Origin: Phycisphaerales bacterium
Lineage (GTDB): Bacteria > Planctomycetota > Phycisphaerae > Phycisphaerales > UBA1924
NCBI GenBank assembly: GCA_020427635.1
Contig: JAGQOH010000033.1
Coordinates: 1 to 36,992 of the forward strand
Direction: 5' to 3'
Length of the DNA stretch: 36,992 nt
The position numbers and the translations under genes are program-made. Below are positions 1 through 6,870 of the stretch, piece after piece. The first letter of the stretch is position 1, and every line of letters begins with the position of its first letter. Below the pieces are notes generated by a model. That model did not search any database, was not told the origin of the DNA, and saw nothing but the letters and a program-made list of their open reading frames with translations.

Positions 1-2
1 CC

Positions 3-977
3 ATCAACGCAACCAATACCCCCGGCGATGCTGACAGCATCTTCAACATCTCCGCCCCCGGCTCCTACTACCTCACCGCAAACATCCAAGCGCAGGTCTT
101 CTCGAACAAGCACGGCATCGAGATCACCACAAGCGGAGTCTCCATCGATCTCAACGGCTTTGAGCTGCGCGGCGGCGCGGGCATGGGCGCATTCGACGCC
201 ATCAGGGCCAACGGCGCCGATCTCACCAACATCACCATTCGCAACGGTTCGATCCGCGACTGGGGCGCCTACGGCATTCAGACGATCGCACCCGTACGCA
301 TCTCGGACATCGTCGTGAGTGGTTGCTCTGAGTACGGCATATTTGTTGGTTCAGACAGCAGCATTGCAAACTGCATCGCGCGAAACAACGATGGCGATGG
401 TATTCATGGCACCACATGCACCGTGACCGACTGCGTTGCGTCCGACAACGGTGGCTATGGCATCTACCTGTCTCAGGGAACGATTCTGAACTGCGTCACC
501 CGTGGCAATACCACGAGCGGAATCCGCACTGGGGGCGGAACGATCTCCGGATGCTATGCGAGCCAGAACCTGCAGCACGGCATTGAAGGCAACTCTTGCG
601 TCATCACTGATTGCGTCGCAGCCTCGAACACTGGTGACGGGATTGAGGTTTCTTCCTTCAGCATCGTTCGCGGCAACACATGCACATTCAATGGCCTCAA
701 TAGCGGCGATGGCGCGGGAATCCGCGTGTCCTTCAACGACAATCGCATCGAAGGCAACAACTGCACCCAGGCAGACCGCGGCATCGATGTCAACGGCTCA
801 GGCAATGTCATCTTCCGCAACACCTGCGCTGACAACACCGTCAACTGGGACATTGCCGCCAACAATATCTTCGGCGCGATTGTCGATCGAAGGACCCCGG
901 CTAACGCTGCCGTCTCAGGCAACTCAGCCCCCAGCAGCGCCGGCACCACCGACCCCAACGCGAACTTCAGCTATTGA
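3..977 (+). CDS. Right-handed parallel beta-helix repeat protein, 3' part
   Basis: The reading frame is already open at the left edge, so the true start and any signal peptide lie outside the window. The visible 324 residues are a run of short repeats of about 20-25 residues. They are rich in Asn, Gly, Cys, Ile and Asp, with recurrent patterns such as NCIARNNDGDGI, DCVASDNGGYGI and NCVTRGNTTSGI. This is the stacked-rung pattern of NosD/pectate-lyase-like beta-helices (Beta_helix family). Regular Cys and Asn residues would form ladders along the helix. The protein ends with a Ser/Pro/Thr-rich stretch and NFSY, with no visible membrane anchor or sorting domain. Such proteins are usually exported and often bind or cleave polysaccharide, but no catalytic residues can be assigned, so the substrate is unknown. 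Family confidence is high and function is open. Confidence 0.85.
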   Translation: MNATNTPGDADSIFNISAPGSYYLTANIQAQVFSNKHGIEITTSGVSIDLNGFELRGGAGMGAFDAIRANGADLTNITIRNGSIRDWGAYGIQTIAPVRISDIVVSGCSEYGIFVGSDSSIANCIARNNDGDGIHGTTCTVTDCVASDNGGYGIYLSQGTILNCVTRGNTTSGIRTGGGTISGCYASQNLQHGIEGNSCVITDCVAASNTGDGIEVSSFSIVRGNTCTFNGLNSGDGAGIRVSFNDNRIEGNNCTQADRGIDVNGSGNVIFRNTCADNTVNWDIAANNIFGAIVDRRTPANAAVSGNSAPSSAGTTDPNANFSY

Positions 978-1006
978 CCTCGGATCCTCCACGCCCGATT
1001 GAGTGC

Positions 1007-1012
1007 TACCCT
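1007..1012 (+). promoter_or_regulatory. Possible -10 box of dinB-like gene (TACCCT)
   Basis: TACCCT ends 6 nt before the ATG at 1019. No Shine-Dalgarno-like sequence lies between them and no clear -35 box is seen. The spacing would place the transcription start at or within a base or two of the ATG, giving a leaderless mRNA. The hexamer is a weak match to TATAAT on its own. It is listed because three other genes in the window show the same arrangement. Confidence 0.25.
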
Positions 1013-1018
1013 GCGCGC

Positions 1019-1537
1019 ATGAACCCCGCCCCACACATCGCTTCCCTCGCGCGCTTCCCCGCCATCCTCGAACCACTCATCCGCCCGCTCCCCATTGACG
1101 ACCTGCGCTACAAGCCCGACGCGCAGCACTGGTCCATCCTCGAAGTCCTCGCCCACCTCGCCGACGAAGAGTGCGAGGACTTCCGCGTGCGCATCAAATC
1201 GACACTCGACGACCCCGCCGCCAAATGGCCGCCGCTCGACTTCGACAACATCGCTGAGCGCCGCGGCTACAACGCGCTTGACCCCAACGAAACCCTCGAC
1301 CGCTTCCTCCGCGAGCGCGCCGCCTCCCTCGGCTGGCTGCGCTCGCTCGACAACCCCGACTGGTCGCGCGCGTTCGTCCACGAGAAGTTCGGCCCGATGC
1401 ACGCCGGCATGCTTCTCGCCAACTGGGCCGCGCACGACCTCCTCCATCTGCGCCAAATCACCAAGCGCCTTTTCGAGCTCACCGCCCGCAACGCGCAGCC
1501 CTACACCACCCAGTACGCAGGCGAGTGGACCGCCTAA
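1019..1537 (+). CDS. DinB-like (DinB_2) family metalloprotein
   Basis: 172 residues, the usual size of a DinB/YfiT-like four-helix bundle. The three expected metal-ligand histidines are visible: H46 in EVLAHLADEE, and H139 and H143 in AAHDLLHLRQI. The helical N-terminal segment with SILEVLAHLADEE is typical of the DinB_2 branch. Family members include thiol-dependent transferases and DNA-damage-inducible proteins, but most are uncharacterised and nothing here identifies a substrate. The ATG at 1019 is preferred over an in-frame ATG at 974 because the latter would overlap the upstream gene and add an unrelated Pro-rich leader. No Shine-Dalgarno is seen before 1019. The codons are strongly C-ending, in keeping with the C-rich plus strand of this part of the window. 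Confidence 0.85.
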   Translation: MNPAPHIASLARFPAILEPLIRPLPIDDLRYKPDAQHWSILEVLAHLADEECEDFRVRIKSTLDDPAAKWPPLDFDNIAERRGYNALDPNETLDRFLRERAASLGWLRSLDNPDWSRAFVHEKFGPMHAGMLLANWAAHDLLHLRQITKRLFELTARNAQPYTTQYAGEWTA

Positions 1538-1540
1538 TGC

Positions 1541-1570
1541 CTACACCCGCTCCCCCCGGGAGAGGGTGGT
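1541..1570. repeat. Palindromic GC-rich element after dinB-like gene
   Basis: Just after the stop codon, CACCCGCTCCC faces GGGAGAGGGTG and forms an imperfect hairpin. It resembles the CACCCTCTCC...GGAGAGGGTG half-sites of the larger repeats at 2158, 6681 and 21250. No T-run follows, so it is a repeat fragment or 3' stabilising hairpin rather than a clear intrinsic terminator. Confidence 0.4.
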
Positions 1571-1675
1571 TGGGCGCCGGCCGCGTGTGCGTTCTTCTTC
1601 CGCGTCGCGCAAAACACGCCGCCCATTTGTCCGAATAATCACCCGGCATGAACGGTCCTGCTTGCTCACCTTGAA

Positions 1676-1747
1676 CCCCCAAGCCCGCCGGGCCGATAGC
1701 GAAAGGGAAGGAACCCGTCGCCTCGGCGGGACTCTGCTCTCAGGGGG
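1676..1747 (+). promoter_or_regulatory. Structured 5' leader of PilZ gene masking the ribosome binding site
   Basis: A long imperfect hairpin spans 1684-1730. CCCGCCG (1684-1690) pairs with CGGCGGG (1724-1730), then GGC/GCC and GAT/GTC with single-base bulges, and an apical GGG-AAGGAA-CCC (1705-1716). An outer stem can form between CCCCC (1676-1680) and GGGGG (1743-1747). The latter is the purine-rich ribosome binding site 6 nt before the ATG at 1754. The arrangement suggests translational control. It does not match the conserved core of the c-di-GMP-I riboswitch or other classes I could recall, so its class is unknown. Confidence 0.4.
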
Positions 1748-1753
1748 AAGCCA

Positions 1754-2155
1754 ATGAACGCCGCCGAACACGTCAACCGTCGCCGCTTTGATCGCTACCT
1801 GCTCCCTTCGATGTACACACAGGTTGCGGTGCGCCTGCTCGACGAAGAGCGATTCCACTACGAAGGTCACGCCTATGACATCTCCAAAGGCGGCCTGCGC
1901 TTCGAGCTTGATCGCCCCATCGCCCCGGGCACCCAGATTGCCCTCCGTATCAGCTTGCCGGGCGCCTCATCACTGCGCGTGACCGAACGCAAGCCCGTCT
2001 TCGCCATGGGCAACGTCGTTTGGCTGCATGAAGACGACCTCGAGCAGCCCGGCCCCGTCCGCATGGCATGCGTCTTCCGCAACTTCTGCCAGCCCGGCGA
2101 CGAAGAACGCCTCATGCGCCGCCTCAAGAGCGGCCAATTCTCACTCGCCGCCTAA
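1754..2155 (+). CDS. PilZ-domain protein
   Basis: 133 residues. The N-terminal arginine motif NRRRFDR (residues 8-14) and DISKGG (42-47, the DxSxxG motif) are the two c-di-GMP-binding elements of PilZ domains. The rest fits the small beta-barrel, ending in a short helix with LMRRLKSGQF. It is a stand-alone PilZ protein with no second domain, signal peptide or membrane segment, so probably a cytoplasmic c-di-GMP receptor. The partner is unknown. The ATG at 1754 is supported by the G-rich ribosome binding site at 1743-1750, which is also part of a predicted stem-loop. A second, unrelated PilZ gene lies on the opposite strand at 2938-3300. Confidence 0.85.
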   Translation: MNAAEHVNRRRFDRYLLPSMYTQVAVRLLDEERFHYEGHAYDISKGGLRFELDRPIAPGTQIALRISLPGASSLRVTERKPVFAMGNVVWLHEDDLEQPGPVRMACVFRNFCQPGDEERLMRRLKSGQFSLAA

Positions 2156-2157
2156 TC

Positions 2158-2264
2158 GGTACAAGCCCCAAGCGCAAGCGCGGGGGTACTTCTTGCTCCC
2201 TCGCCCCGCTTGCGGGGAGAGGGTGGCGCATTTGCCCCCACGCAAGTGGGCGCCGGGTGAGGGG
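2158..2264 (-). repeat. Composite interspersed repeat, copy 1 (inverted)
   Basis: Read on the minus strand this copy has the same order of parts as the copy at 21250-21380. First comes CCCCTCACCCGGCG, then CGCCACCCTCTCCCCGC with its GCGGGGCGAGGGAGC arm, then a GTAC-bounded segment containing CGCGCTTGCGCTTGG. It differs by about 20 extra bases (around 2230-2250) that themselves form a CCCCCACGCAAGTGGG hairpin. It fills the gap between the two convergent genes ending at 2155 and 2356. Confidence 0.7.
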
Positions 2265-2355
2265 TTCCTGGCTCTGGTGCCGTGGTCTGCGTCTGCAAAG
2301 GCCACGTCATGAACAAGAGCACGCGCACGCCCAGTGCCTAGTGCCTGATTCCTCG

Positions 2356-2913
2356 TCACCACGCGCTCATCACACCCTGCACTGTCGCATCCATGGATGC
2401 CGCGGCGTCGACCACCACATCCGCAAGCGCGCAATACCGCTCATCGCGCGCCGCAAGCACCTCGCCAACCTCTTCAATCGCCCCTTTGCCGGTGAGGCTC
2501 GGACGATCCGCGACCTGACCCTGCAACCGCTGCGCAAGCACATCGGCGCTTGTCCGCAGGTAGACAACGCGTGCACCATGACGCCGCCACTGACCAAGCA
2601 ACTCCTCAGCCCCGGGCGCCATGGGCGTGCCACCCCCCAACGCAAGCACCATCGCACGTTGGCTGCGATTCGCTTCACCGATCACCGCGCGCAACGCCCG
2701 CACCTCCGCCACGCGAAAGCCCGCCTCGCCCTGCTCTCGAAACGCCTCCGAGATCGTCTGGGCGCCCAGCTCGATGCGCGTGCGATCATCCAAGTCGACA
2801 AAGACTGCGCCCGTCTGGTCCGCAAGCGCCCGCCCGATCGTTGACTTGCCGCTTCCGCGCAAGCCGATCAGCACCACCACGCCACGCGGCTTGTTGTCCG
2901 GTTGCACCGTCAC
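2356..2913 (-). CDS. aroK: Shikimate kinase
   Basis: 185 residues, normal for AroK/AroL. It phosphorylates the 3-hydroxyl of shikimate with ATP in the pathway to chorismate and aromatic amino acids. Visible motifs are Walker A GLRGSGKST (17-25), the shikimate-binding DLDD (40-43), GFRVAE with R67 and E70, the GGG turn at 93-95, and RPSL in the lid (R137). It is the last gene of a four-gene minus-strand run, 24 bp after the PilZ gene. Its membership of that operon is positional, with no evident link to PilZ signalling. A 3-dehydroquinate synthase fusion or neighbour is absent. Confidence 0.93.
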   Translation of the reverse strand: MTVQPDNKPRGVVVLIGLRGSGKSTIGRALADQTGAVFVDLDDRTRIELGAQTISEAFREQGEAGFRVAEVRALRAVIGEANRSQRAMVLALGGGTPMAPGAEELLGQWRRHGARVVYLRTSADVLAQRLQGQVADRPSLTGKGAIEEVGEVLAARDERYCALADVVVDAAASMDATVQGVMSAW

Positions 2914-2937
2914 GGCGTCATCATATGCGCACGCGCT

Positions 2938-3300
2938 TCACAGTCGTCTGGGCAGCTTGAAGAACCGCAACCCGGCGGCGCAACCAAGCGCGTTGGCGCC
3001 GTCGCCCACAATGTGAGCATGCATCACCTCGACGCCAAGCAGGGCGCGCCTGCCATCGCTACGCGTCATGGGAAGCACCGCGCGCATCCCGGGCCGCAGT
3101 GTCGCGCGCGTCACGACGCCCAATCCTGAGCGCGAGACATCCATCGCGCGCACCTTGACCCGATGCGCGGGCGTCGCCTCATCCGCGAGCACCGTCATCT
3201 CGATCGGACGGTTCAGAGGCATGCGCCGCGCCGTCCGACGCTCGGACGCCGAAGCCCAGGGCCGGATGGTCCTGCGTGACGTGTGGTCTGGTCCTGGCAT
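2938..3300 (-). CDS. PilZ-domain protein, second copy
   Basis: 120 residues. An Arg-rich segment RRTARRMPLNRP (about 21-32) is followed by DVSRSG (54-59), the DxSxxG motif of PilZ domains. The remaining sequence continues the beta-barrel to a short C-terminal LRFFKLPRRL. The first 20 residues look disordered and the start could instead be the Met at residue 27, but that would cut into the arginine motif, so the ATG at 3300 is kept. The gene lies 9 bp after the single-pass membrane protein and 24 bp before aroK, so co-transcription is likely. It is predicted to sense c-di-GMP, with an unknown target, possibly its membrane or HEAT-repeat neighbours. Confidence 0.8.
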   Translation of the reverse strand: MPGPDHTSRRTIRPWASASERRTARRMPLNRPIEMTVLADEATPAHRVKVRAMDVSRSGLGVVTRATLRPGMRAVLPMTRSDGRRALLGVEVMHAHIVGDGANALGCAAGLRFFKLPRRL

Positions 3301-3309
3301 GCCGATCCC

Positions 3310-3798
3310 CTATGGAGTGCCCGCGCCCATCCCGAGCTTTTGCTCGAGCGCCGAGAGCGTCGCGAGGTCCCGCTCCAGATAATGCTCGGCGGTCGACCAC
3401 GTCCGCTTGAGCGCTTCCGCACCACGATCGAGCGCAGAAGGGCAAATCAAGAGCGCCACCGGCTCCACGCCGAGTTCCTGCGCCATCCGCCGCAGCACCT
3501 TCACCTCGCCATGCCCCACGCCAAGCCCCTTGGCCAGGGAGCCAAAGGCCCGCTCGCACTGCTCCGGATCGCTCGGCATGCGCCACGTGGGCCAGGTCAC
3601 CGTGAACCCCGCCCACCCGCGCTTCCGCGCAATCACGATCAGCGCGACCAACGCCGCGATCGCCAATAGTCCAAGCCCCGAGCCCCACGAGAATCCGCCG
3701 CCGCTCGCCGCGCCCGACGCCGCCGGCGACGGCGACGGCGCATCAGCCTGCTGCAGCACAAGTGTCGGCGCACCCTGCATGGTGGGGTGGGCACTCAT
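3310..3798 (-). CDS. Single-pass membrane protein of unknown function
   Basis: 162 residues. A Ser/Pro/Ala/Gly-rich N-terminal region (1-40) is followed by one hydrophobic segment, about residues 41-58 (GLGLLAIAALVALIVIA). A basic stop-transfer RKR comes next, then a soluble, probably cytoplasmic, helical domain of about 100 residues. There is no lipobox and no recognised enzymatic motif. The ATG overlaps the stop codon of the HEAT-repeat gene in an ATGA arrangement (3795-3798), implying translational coupling. The HEAT, membrane and PilZ genes are tightly packed, so the three products may act together at the inner membrane. I do not recognise the family. Confidence 0.7.
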   Translation of the reverse strand: MSAHPTMQGAPTLVLQQADAPSPSPAASGAASGGGFSWGSGLGLLAIAALVALIVIARKRGWAGFTVTWPTWRMPSDPEQCERAFGSLAKGLGVGHGEVKVLRRMAQELGVEPVALLICPSALDRGAEALKRTWSTAEHYLERDLATLSALEQKLGMGAGTP

Positions 3799-5765
3799 GC
3801 CGCCAGCTCCCGATCCATCGTCGACAACAATCGGCGTACGCAGCGCACCGCCCGCGCGCGCAGCACGGGCTCAGGTTCGCGCTGCGCAAGCTCGGCAATC
3901 AACCCCGAAAGCGCAAGGGGGCGGGCGCGCTCAACCACCCACAGCGCCGTCCGCCGGTGCGGCATGCGCTGATCACGCAACATCGCGCGCAGTTCATCGA
4001 TCGCGTCGGGCCGCGCCTTCACCAGCACCGCGTGCCGGATCGCGTTGCCGCGCACCCGCGGGATGTCGTCGTGCATGAATGCGCGCACCGCGGCGTCGCG
4101 CCCGCACAAGCGCCCCACCGCTTCGACGGCATCTGCGCGGATGCGCCCATCGGCGTCGCTCAAACCATGCGCCAGCGCCGACGCCGCGCGCTCGGCCTGG
4201 TCGCCTGTCACTGCGCCCAGCAGCAGCATCGCCTTCGCCCGCTCCTGCACCGACACGCGATCCGCAACGCCCAGCGCGACGGCGATCAGGTCATCGACGA
4301 AGTCGTTGGCCAGGTCGAGGTGCTGGATGAGCCAGAGCGCGCTGCGTCGGGTCTCGCTGCCAGATTCATTGAGGCGAACCTGAAGTTCCACGTGGAACTG
4401 CTCGGGCTCTTTGGCCATGAGCAGGCGGGCCGCGACGGGGGCGTGCCAACGTGCGGAGGCGCTGGCGGGCCAAGCGAATGCATCGAAGCATGGACGCAAT
4501 CTGCGTGCGCGCGTGCGCACGCGTGGATGGGCGGAGCGCTGCGCGGTGGCGATGGCGCTGGTGAGCGCGCGCCGGCGGCCCGCGCCACGGGCGCGCCCCA
4601 GTGCGGCCAGCGCTGCATCTGCAACACGTGCATCGGCATCGTGTGTGAAGTCGATGATGGCGGCGTCGAGTTCGGCGCTTGCGGGGCGTTGCGCCAGCGC
4701 GCGCACGGCGGCGTGGCGCGCGCGCGCCGAGGACGCACCGAGGTGCCAACTGAGGCGCACGCGCCGATCGTGTTCGCGCATGTGCGCGAGGGCGGTCCAG
4801 GCGACGGCGCCGCGCTGGGCGGCTTCGGGCAGAGCGCGCCAGTGGGCGGGGTTGAGCATGCCCTCACCCAGGCGGCGGAGTTTGGCCAACTTGCGCGCGC
4901 GCTCTGAGTCGATGAGCAGGGGCCAGTGTGCGAGGGCGATCTCCCAGGCGACCTTGCCAGTGGCGCCCAGCGCGGTTTGGGCGAGGCCTGCGAGGGCGGG
5001 GCGTCCGAGCCAGGCGGTTGTGTACTGGGCGCGGGCTGCGGGGCGCAGGAGTTTGGCGACACGGCGGAGGGCCATATGCCCCACGTCGTCTCGCCTGGCG
5101 AGCCATGCGCGGATGGCGGGTCCCGGGGAGGCGGATTGGAGGAGTGCGGCCTCGAGGACGGCGTCGTCGCGGTGGTCGTCGTAGGTCTGGGCCAGGTGTG
5201 CGAGGGTGGCGTCGACCGAGTTGCGGAGGACCTCGGCGTGGGGATCGAGCCCCACAGCGGTGCGGGATGGGTAGGCGGCGGCGAGGGTGGCAATCGCGGC
5301 TCGCGCGGCGCGGGGGAGCTGTTCGGAATCGGCGGCGAGATGGGTCGCGGCGGCGTCGACGAGGTCGAGCAGGGCGGCAGGATGGGCAATCGAACGATGC
5401 ACGAGCGGCTCGATCGGGAACGCCTCAGCATCAGGGGCGAGCAGGTCGGCCCACGCTTGGAGCGTGGAGGCAGCGCGGTCGGTTCGTCGGACGCCCTGGG
5501 CGAGCAGCTGCGGGAGCGATTCGGCGATTGCCAGGAGGACCGTGTGGCGTTGCGGGGCCGAGAGTGCGGGCCAGGTAGTGAGGAGCGCGGCCCTGGCGGC
5601 CTCGGCATGCGGGGCCCGGCGGGCGGAAACCCCCTCAAGCAACTCGGAGATCAAACGATCGCGTTCGTCGTCTGATGCGGCGCTGATGGCGGCGGCGATG
5701 GCGGGCGCGCGCACCGGCAGTGGCGATCTTCGGAGGCGGTGGAGACGACGATCAAGGTCCGACAT
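3795..5765 (-). CDS. HEAT-repeat protein
   Basis: 656 residues of almost entirely alpha-helical, Ala/Arg/Leu-rich sequence. The C-terminal half shows clear HEAT-like units, for example around DADARVADAALAALGRA, DADGRIRADAVEAVGRL and PEPVLRARAVRCVRRLL. No catalytic motif is seen, so a scaffold or adaptor role is likely. The ATG at 5765 is chosen because GGGGAG sits just upstream in the transcript and the extra upstream residues are low-complexity. The gene is unusual in base composition. Its 3' part lies in C-rich plus-strand sequence, its 5' part lies in G-rich sequence, and a parS-like palindrome (4384-4399) sits in the coding sequence close to the change. It is the first gene of a four-gene run ending with aroK. 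Confidence 0.8.
   Translation of the reverse strand: MSDLDRRLHRLRRSPLPVRAPAIAAAISAASDDERDRLISELLEGVSARRAPHAEAARAALLTTWPALSAPQRHTVLLAIAESLPQLLAQGVRRTDRAASTLQAWADLLAPDAEAFPIEPLVHRSIAHPAALLDLVDAAATHLAADSEQLPRAARAAIATLAAAYPSRTAVGLDPHAEVLRNSVDATLAHLAQTYDDHRDDAVLEAALLQSASPGPAIRAWLARRDDVGHMALRRVAKLLRPAARAQYTTAWLGRPALAGLAQTALGATGKVAWEIALAHWPLLIDSERARKLAKLRRLGEGMLNPAHWRALPEAAQRGAVAWTALAHMREHDRRVRLSWHLGASSARARHAAVRALAQRPASAELDAAIIDFTHDADARVADAALAALGRARGAGRRRALTSAIATAQRSAHPRVRTRARRLRPCFDAFAWPASASARWHAPVAARLLMAKEPEQFHVELQVRLNESGSETRRSALWLIQHLDLANDFVDDLIAVALGVADRVSVQERAKAMLLLGAVTGDQAERAASALAHGLSDADGRIRADAVEAVGRLCGRDAAVRAFMHDDIPRVRGNAIRHAVLVKARPDAIDELRAMLRDQRMPHRRTALWVVERARPLALSGLIAELAQREPEPVLRARAVRCVRRLLSTMDRELAA
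4384..4399. other. parS-like palindrome (candidate ParB-binding site)
   Basis: AGTTCCACGTGGAACT is a perfect 16-bp palindrome. The central 14 bp, GTTCCACGTGGAAC, equal the core of the widely conserved parS sequence (TGTTCCACGTGGAACA type). Only the two outermost bases differ, symmetrically. No second copy was seen elsewhere in the window. It lies in the HEAT-repeat coding sequence about 60-130 bp from an abrupt GC-skew change. ParB sites are normally origin-proximal and often inside genes, so both location and sequence fit. ParA and ParB genes are not in the window. Confidence 0.65.
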
Positions 5766-5777
5766 AACTCCCCATGT

Positions 5778-5789
5778 TGTCGGCCGACA
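5778..5789. promoter_or_regulatory. 12-bp palindrome upstream of the HEAT-repeat operon
   Basis: TGTCGGCCGACA is a perfect palindrome 12 bp upstream of the HEAT-repeat start codon, in the 292-bp divergent gap 5766-6057. It could be an operator or a short hairpin in the leader. There is no independent support. Confidence 0.25.
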
Positions 5790-5941
5790 CGGGGGTTGGG
5801 GGGTGAGAAGTTGTGCGCGGAAGGGCGAACCGGCGCGGGCGTGCGAAGTAGAAGTGGTATGGCGAAAACGCACGGGTGGAGGTGCTTTTGTGCCTTATTT
5901 GGTCGGACCTAGGGGGAAGCACTGTTTTTGTCGGTGGAAGC

Positions 5942-5969
5942 TTGAGTTTGCGCGTTCCAGACCTAGACT
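5942..5969 (+). promoter_or_regulatory. Candidate sigma-70-type promoter for the 6058 gene
   Basis: TTGAGT (5942-5947) is separated by 16 bp from TAGACT (5964-5969). It lies in the divergent intergenic gap, about 80 bp upstream of the next plus-strand gene. The -10 hexamer is the same as in the candidate minus-strand promoter at 12708-12713. The rest of the 292-bp gap holds no gene that I can support. Confidence 0.35.
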
Positions 5970-6017
5970 GGCGTTCGCGACGGGCTTCACGGGACCGGCG
6001 CCAGGAGCCACAACGTT

Positions 6018-6060
6018 GTCAGGACAAGTGTCAGGAAGACAAGCGTCAGGAAGACAGATG
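6018..6060 (+). repeat. Short tandem repeat spanning the ribosome binding site of the 6058 gene
   Basis: Three imperfect head-to-tail units start with GTCAGGA: 6018-6029, 6030-6044 (GTCAGGAAGACAAGC) and 6045-6060. Each contains an AGGA core, and the last one supplies the ribosome binding site and runs into the ATG at 6058. Unit number could vary by slippage and change translation. Confidence 0.5.
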
Positions 6061-6603
6061 AACACCGCGACGAAGTCCATTTCGCTGCAGGCGTATCGAT
6101 TGCTGCTGTACAAGCGAGCGCTGCACCCCGAACTGTTTCCGATCAAGGATCGGACGACGATTTCCTATGGCGACTATGAGTTCGAGGGTTGGATCATGCC
6201 CGGGGCGCACCTGATGCGGTTCGTGTATGGCGAGACCTGCGCGACGGAGTTGATCACGGCGGATGAGGCTGCGTTCCCCGAGCGTGGCATGATCGTCGAG
6301 CTTCCCTGCGCGGGTGAGCGTGATCATGAGGAGGCGTTCGGCGAGCACGTGAAGTATGTGTCGACGGTGCAGACAGAGCAGTTGCCCGAGAGCCTATATC
6401 GGGACACGTACAACGAGCTGACGGAGTTCGGCAAGGAGAACAACGCCATCGTGCATTCGTGGCGGGACGAGGATGGCGGGCGTTGCGCCTCGATTCTTGA
6501 CGTGCAGCGTTTCCGTCGTGAAGTGCATGCCCAGAGCTATCACCTGATTGCCCAGGGCGGGATCGTGCTGCGGACGCAGGCGATTTTCGAGCACACGGTG
6601 TAG
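6058..6603 (+). CDS. Conserved-looking protein of unknown function
   Basis: 181 residues, soluble, with no signal peptide or membrane segment. The composition is ordinary for a folded globular protein. Features are LYKRALHPELFPIKDR near residues 17-32, a central YGDYEFEGWIMPGAHLMRF segment, then an acidic stretch and a C-terminal half rich in beta-strand pattern (SYHLIAQGGIVLRTQAIFEH). No catalytic motif is recognised. The ATG at 6058 has AGGAAGACAG just upstream. Much longer upstream open frame exists but crosses the intergenic gap and is antisense to the HEAT-repeat gene, so it is not used. The gene is followed by a strong intrinsic terminator and is therefore probably monocistronic. Confidence 0.75.
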   Translation: MNTATKSISLQAYRLLLYKRALHPELFPIKDRTTISYGDYEFEGWIMPGAHLMRFVYGETCATELITADEAAFPERGMIVELPCAGERDHEEAFGEHVKYVSTVQTEQLPESLYRDTYNELTEFGKENNAIVHSWRDEDGGRCASILDVQRFRREVHAQSYHLIAQGGIVLRTQAIFEHTV

Positions 6604-6635
6604 CGCGGGCGAGCAGGCAATCTGGGAAGATGCGG

Positions 6636-6665
6636 CCGGCCCCCGCGTGGGGCCGGTTTTGTTTT
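6636..6665 (+). terminator. Intrinsic terminator after the 6058 gene
   Basis: CCGGCCCC (6636-6643) and GGGGCCGG (6649-6656) form a perfect 8-bp stem with a 5-nt loop. TTTTGTTTTT follows immediately. It lies 33 bp after the stop codon. This is a textbook rho-independent terminator. Confidence 0.9.
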
Positions 6666-6680
6666 TGGGAAGGAAGCAGA

Positions 6681-6791
6681 TTCACCACAGAGAGCACAAA
6701 GGACGAGGACTGGGGAAAGCGCGCCTTCGGCGCGAGGGAACCCCTCACCCGGCGAAGCGCCACCCTCTCCCCGCAAGCGGGGCGAGGGAGC
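6681..6791 (+). repeat. Composite interspersed repeat, copy 2
   Basis: A TTCACCACAGAGAGCACAAA tract starts at 6681. Next comes GCGCCTTCGGCGC, then a 51-bp block (6741-6791) that matches 21294-21344 at all but one position, including the GCGGGGCGAGGGAGC arm. It occupies the gap between the 6058-gene terminator and ileS. Confidence 0.75.
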
Positions 6792-6870
6792 GGACGGACA
6801 AGGGTTGTGCGGGGCTAGGTAGGATTGCGGGCGAATGGTTTGGTAATGAGGGCAATGCGGCGGCAGGCCG

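Noticed and set aside
1684..1730. Known c-di-GMP-I (GEMM) riboswitch before the PilZ gene
   Set aside because: The conserved AGGGCAAACC-like and GGGACGCAAAGCC-like core elements are missing. Only a plain bulged hairpin is seen.
2068..2844. Plus-strand open frame opposite aroK
   Set aside because: The minus-strand shikimate kinase has all catalytic motifs. The opposite frame begins in the PilZ gene and crosses a repeat.
5766..6057. Replication origin in the divergent gap
   Set aside because: No TTATCCACA-type boxes or AT-rich unwinding element could be seen, although the gap lies near the skew switch.
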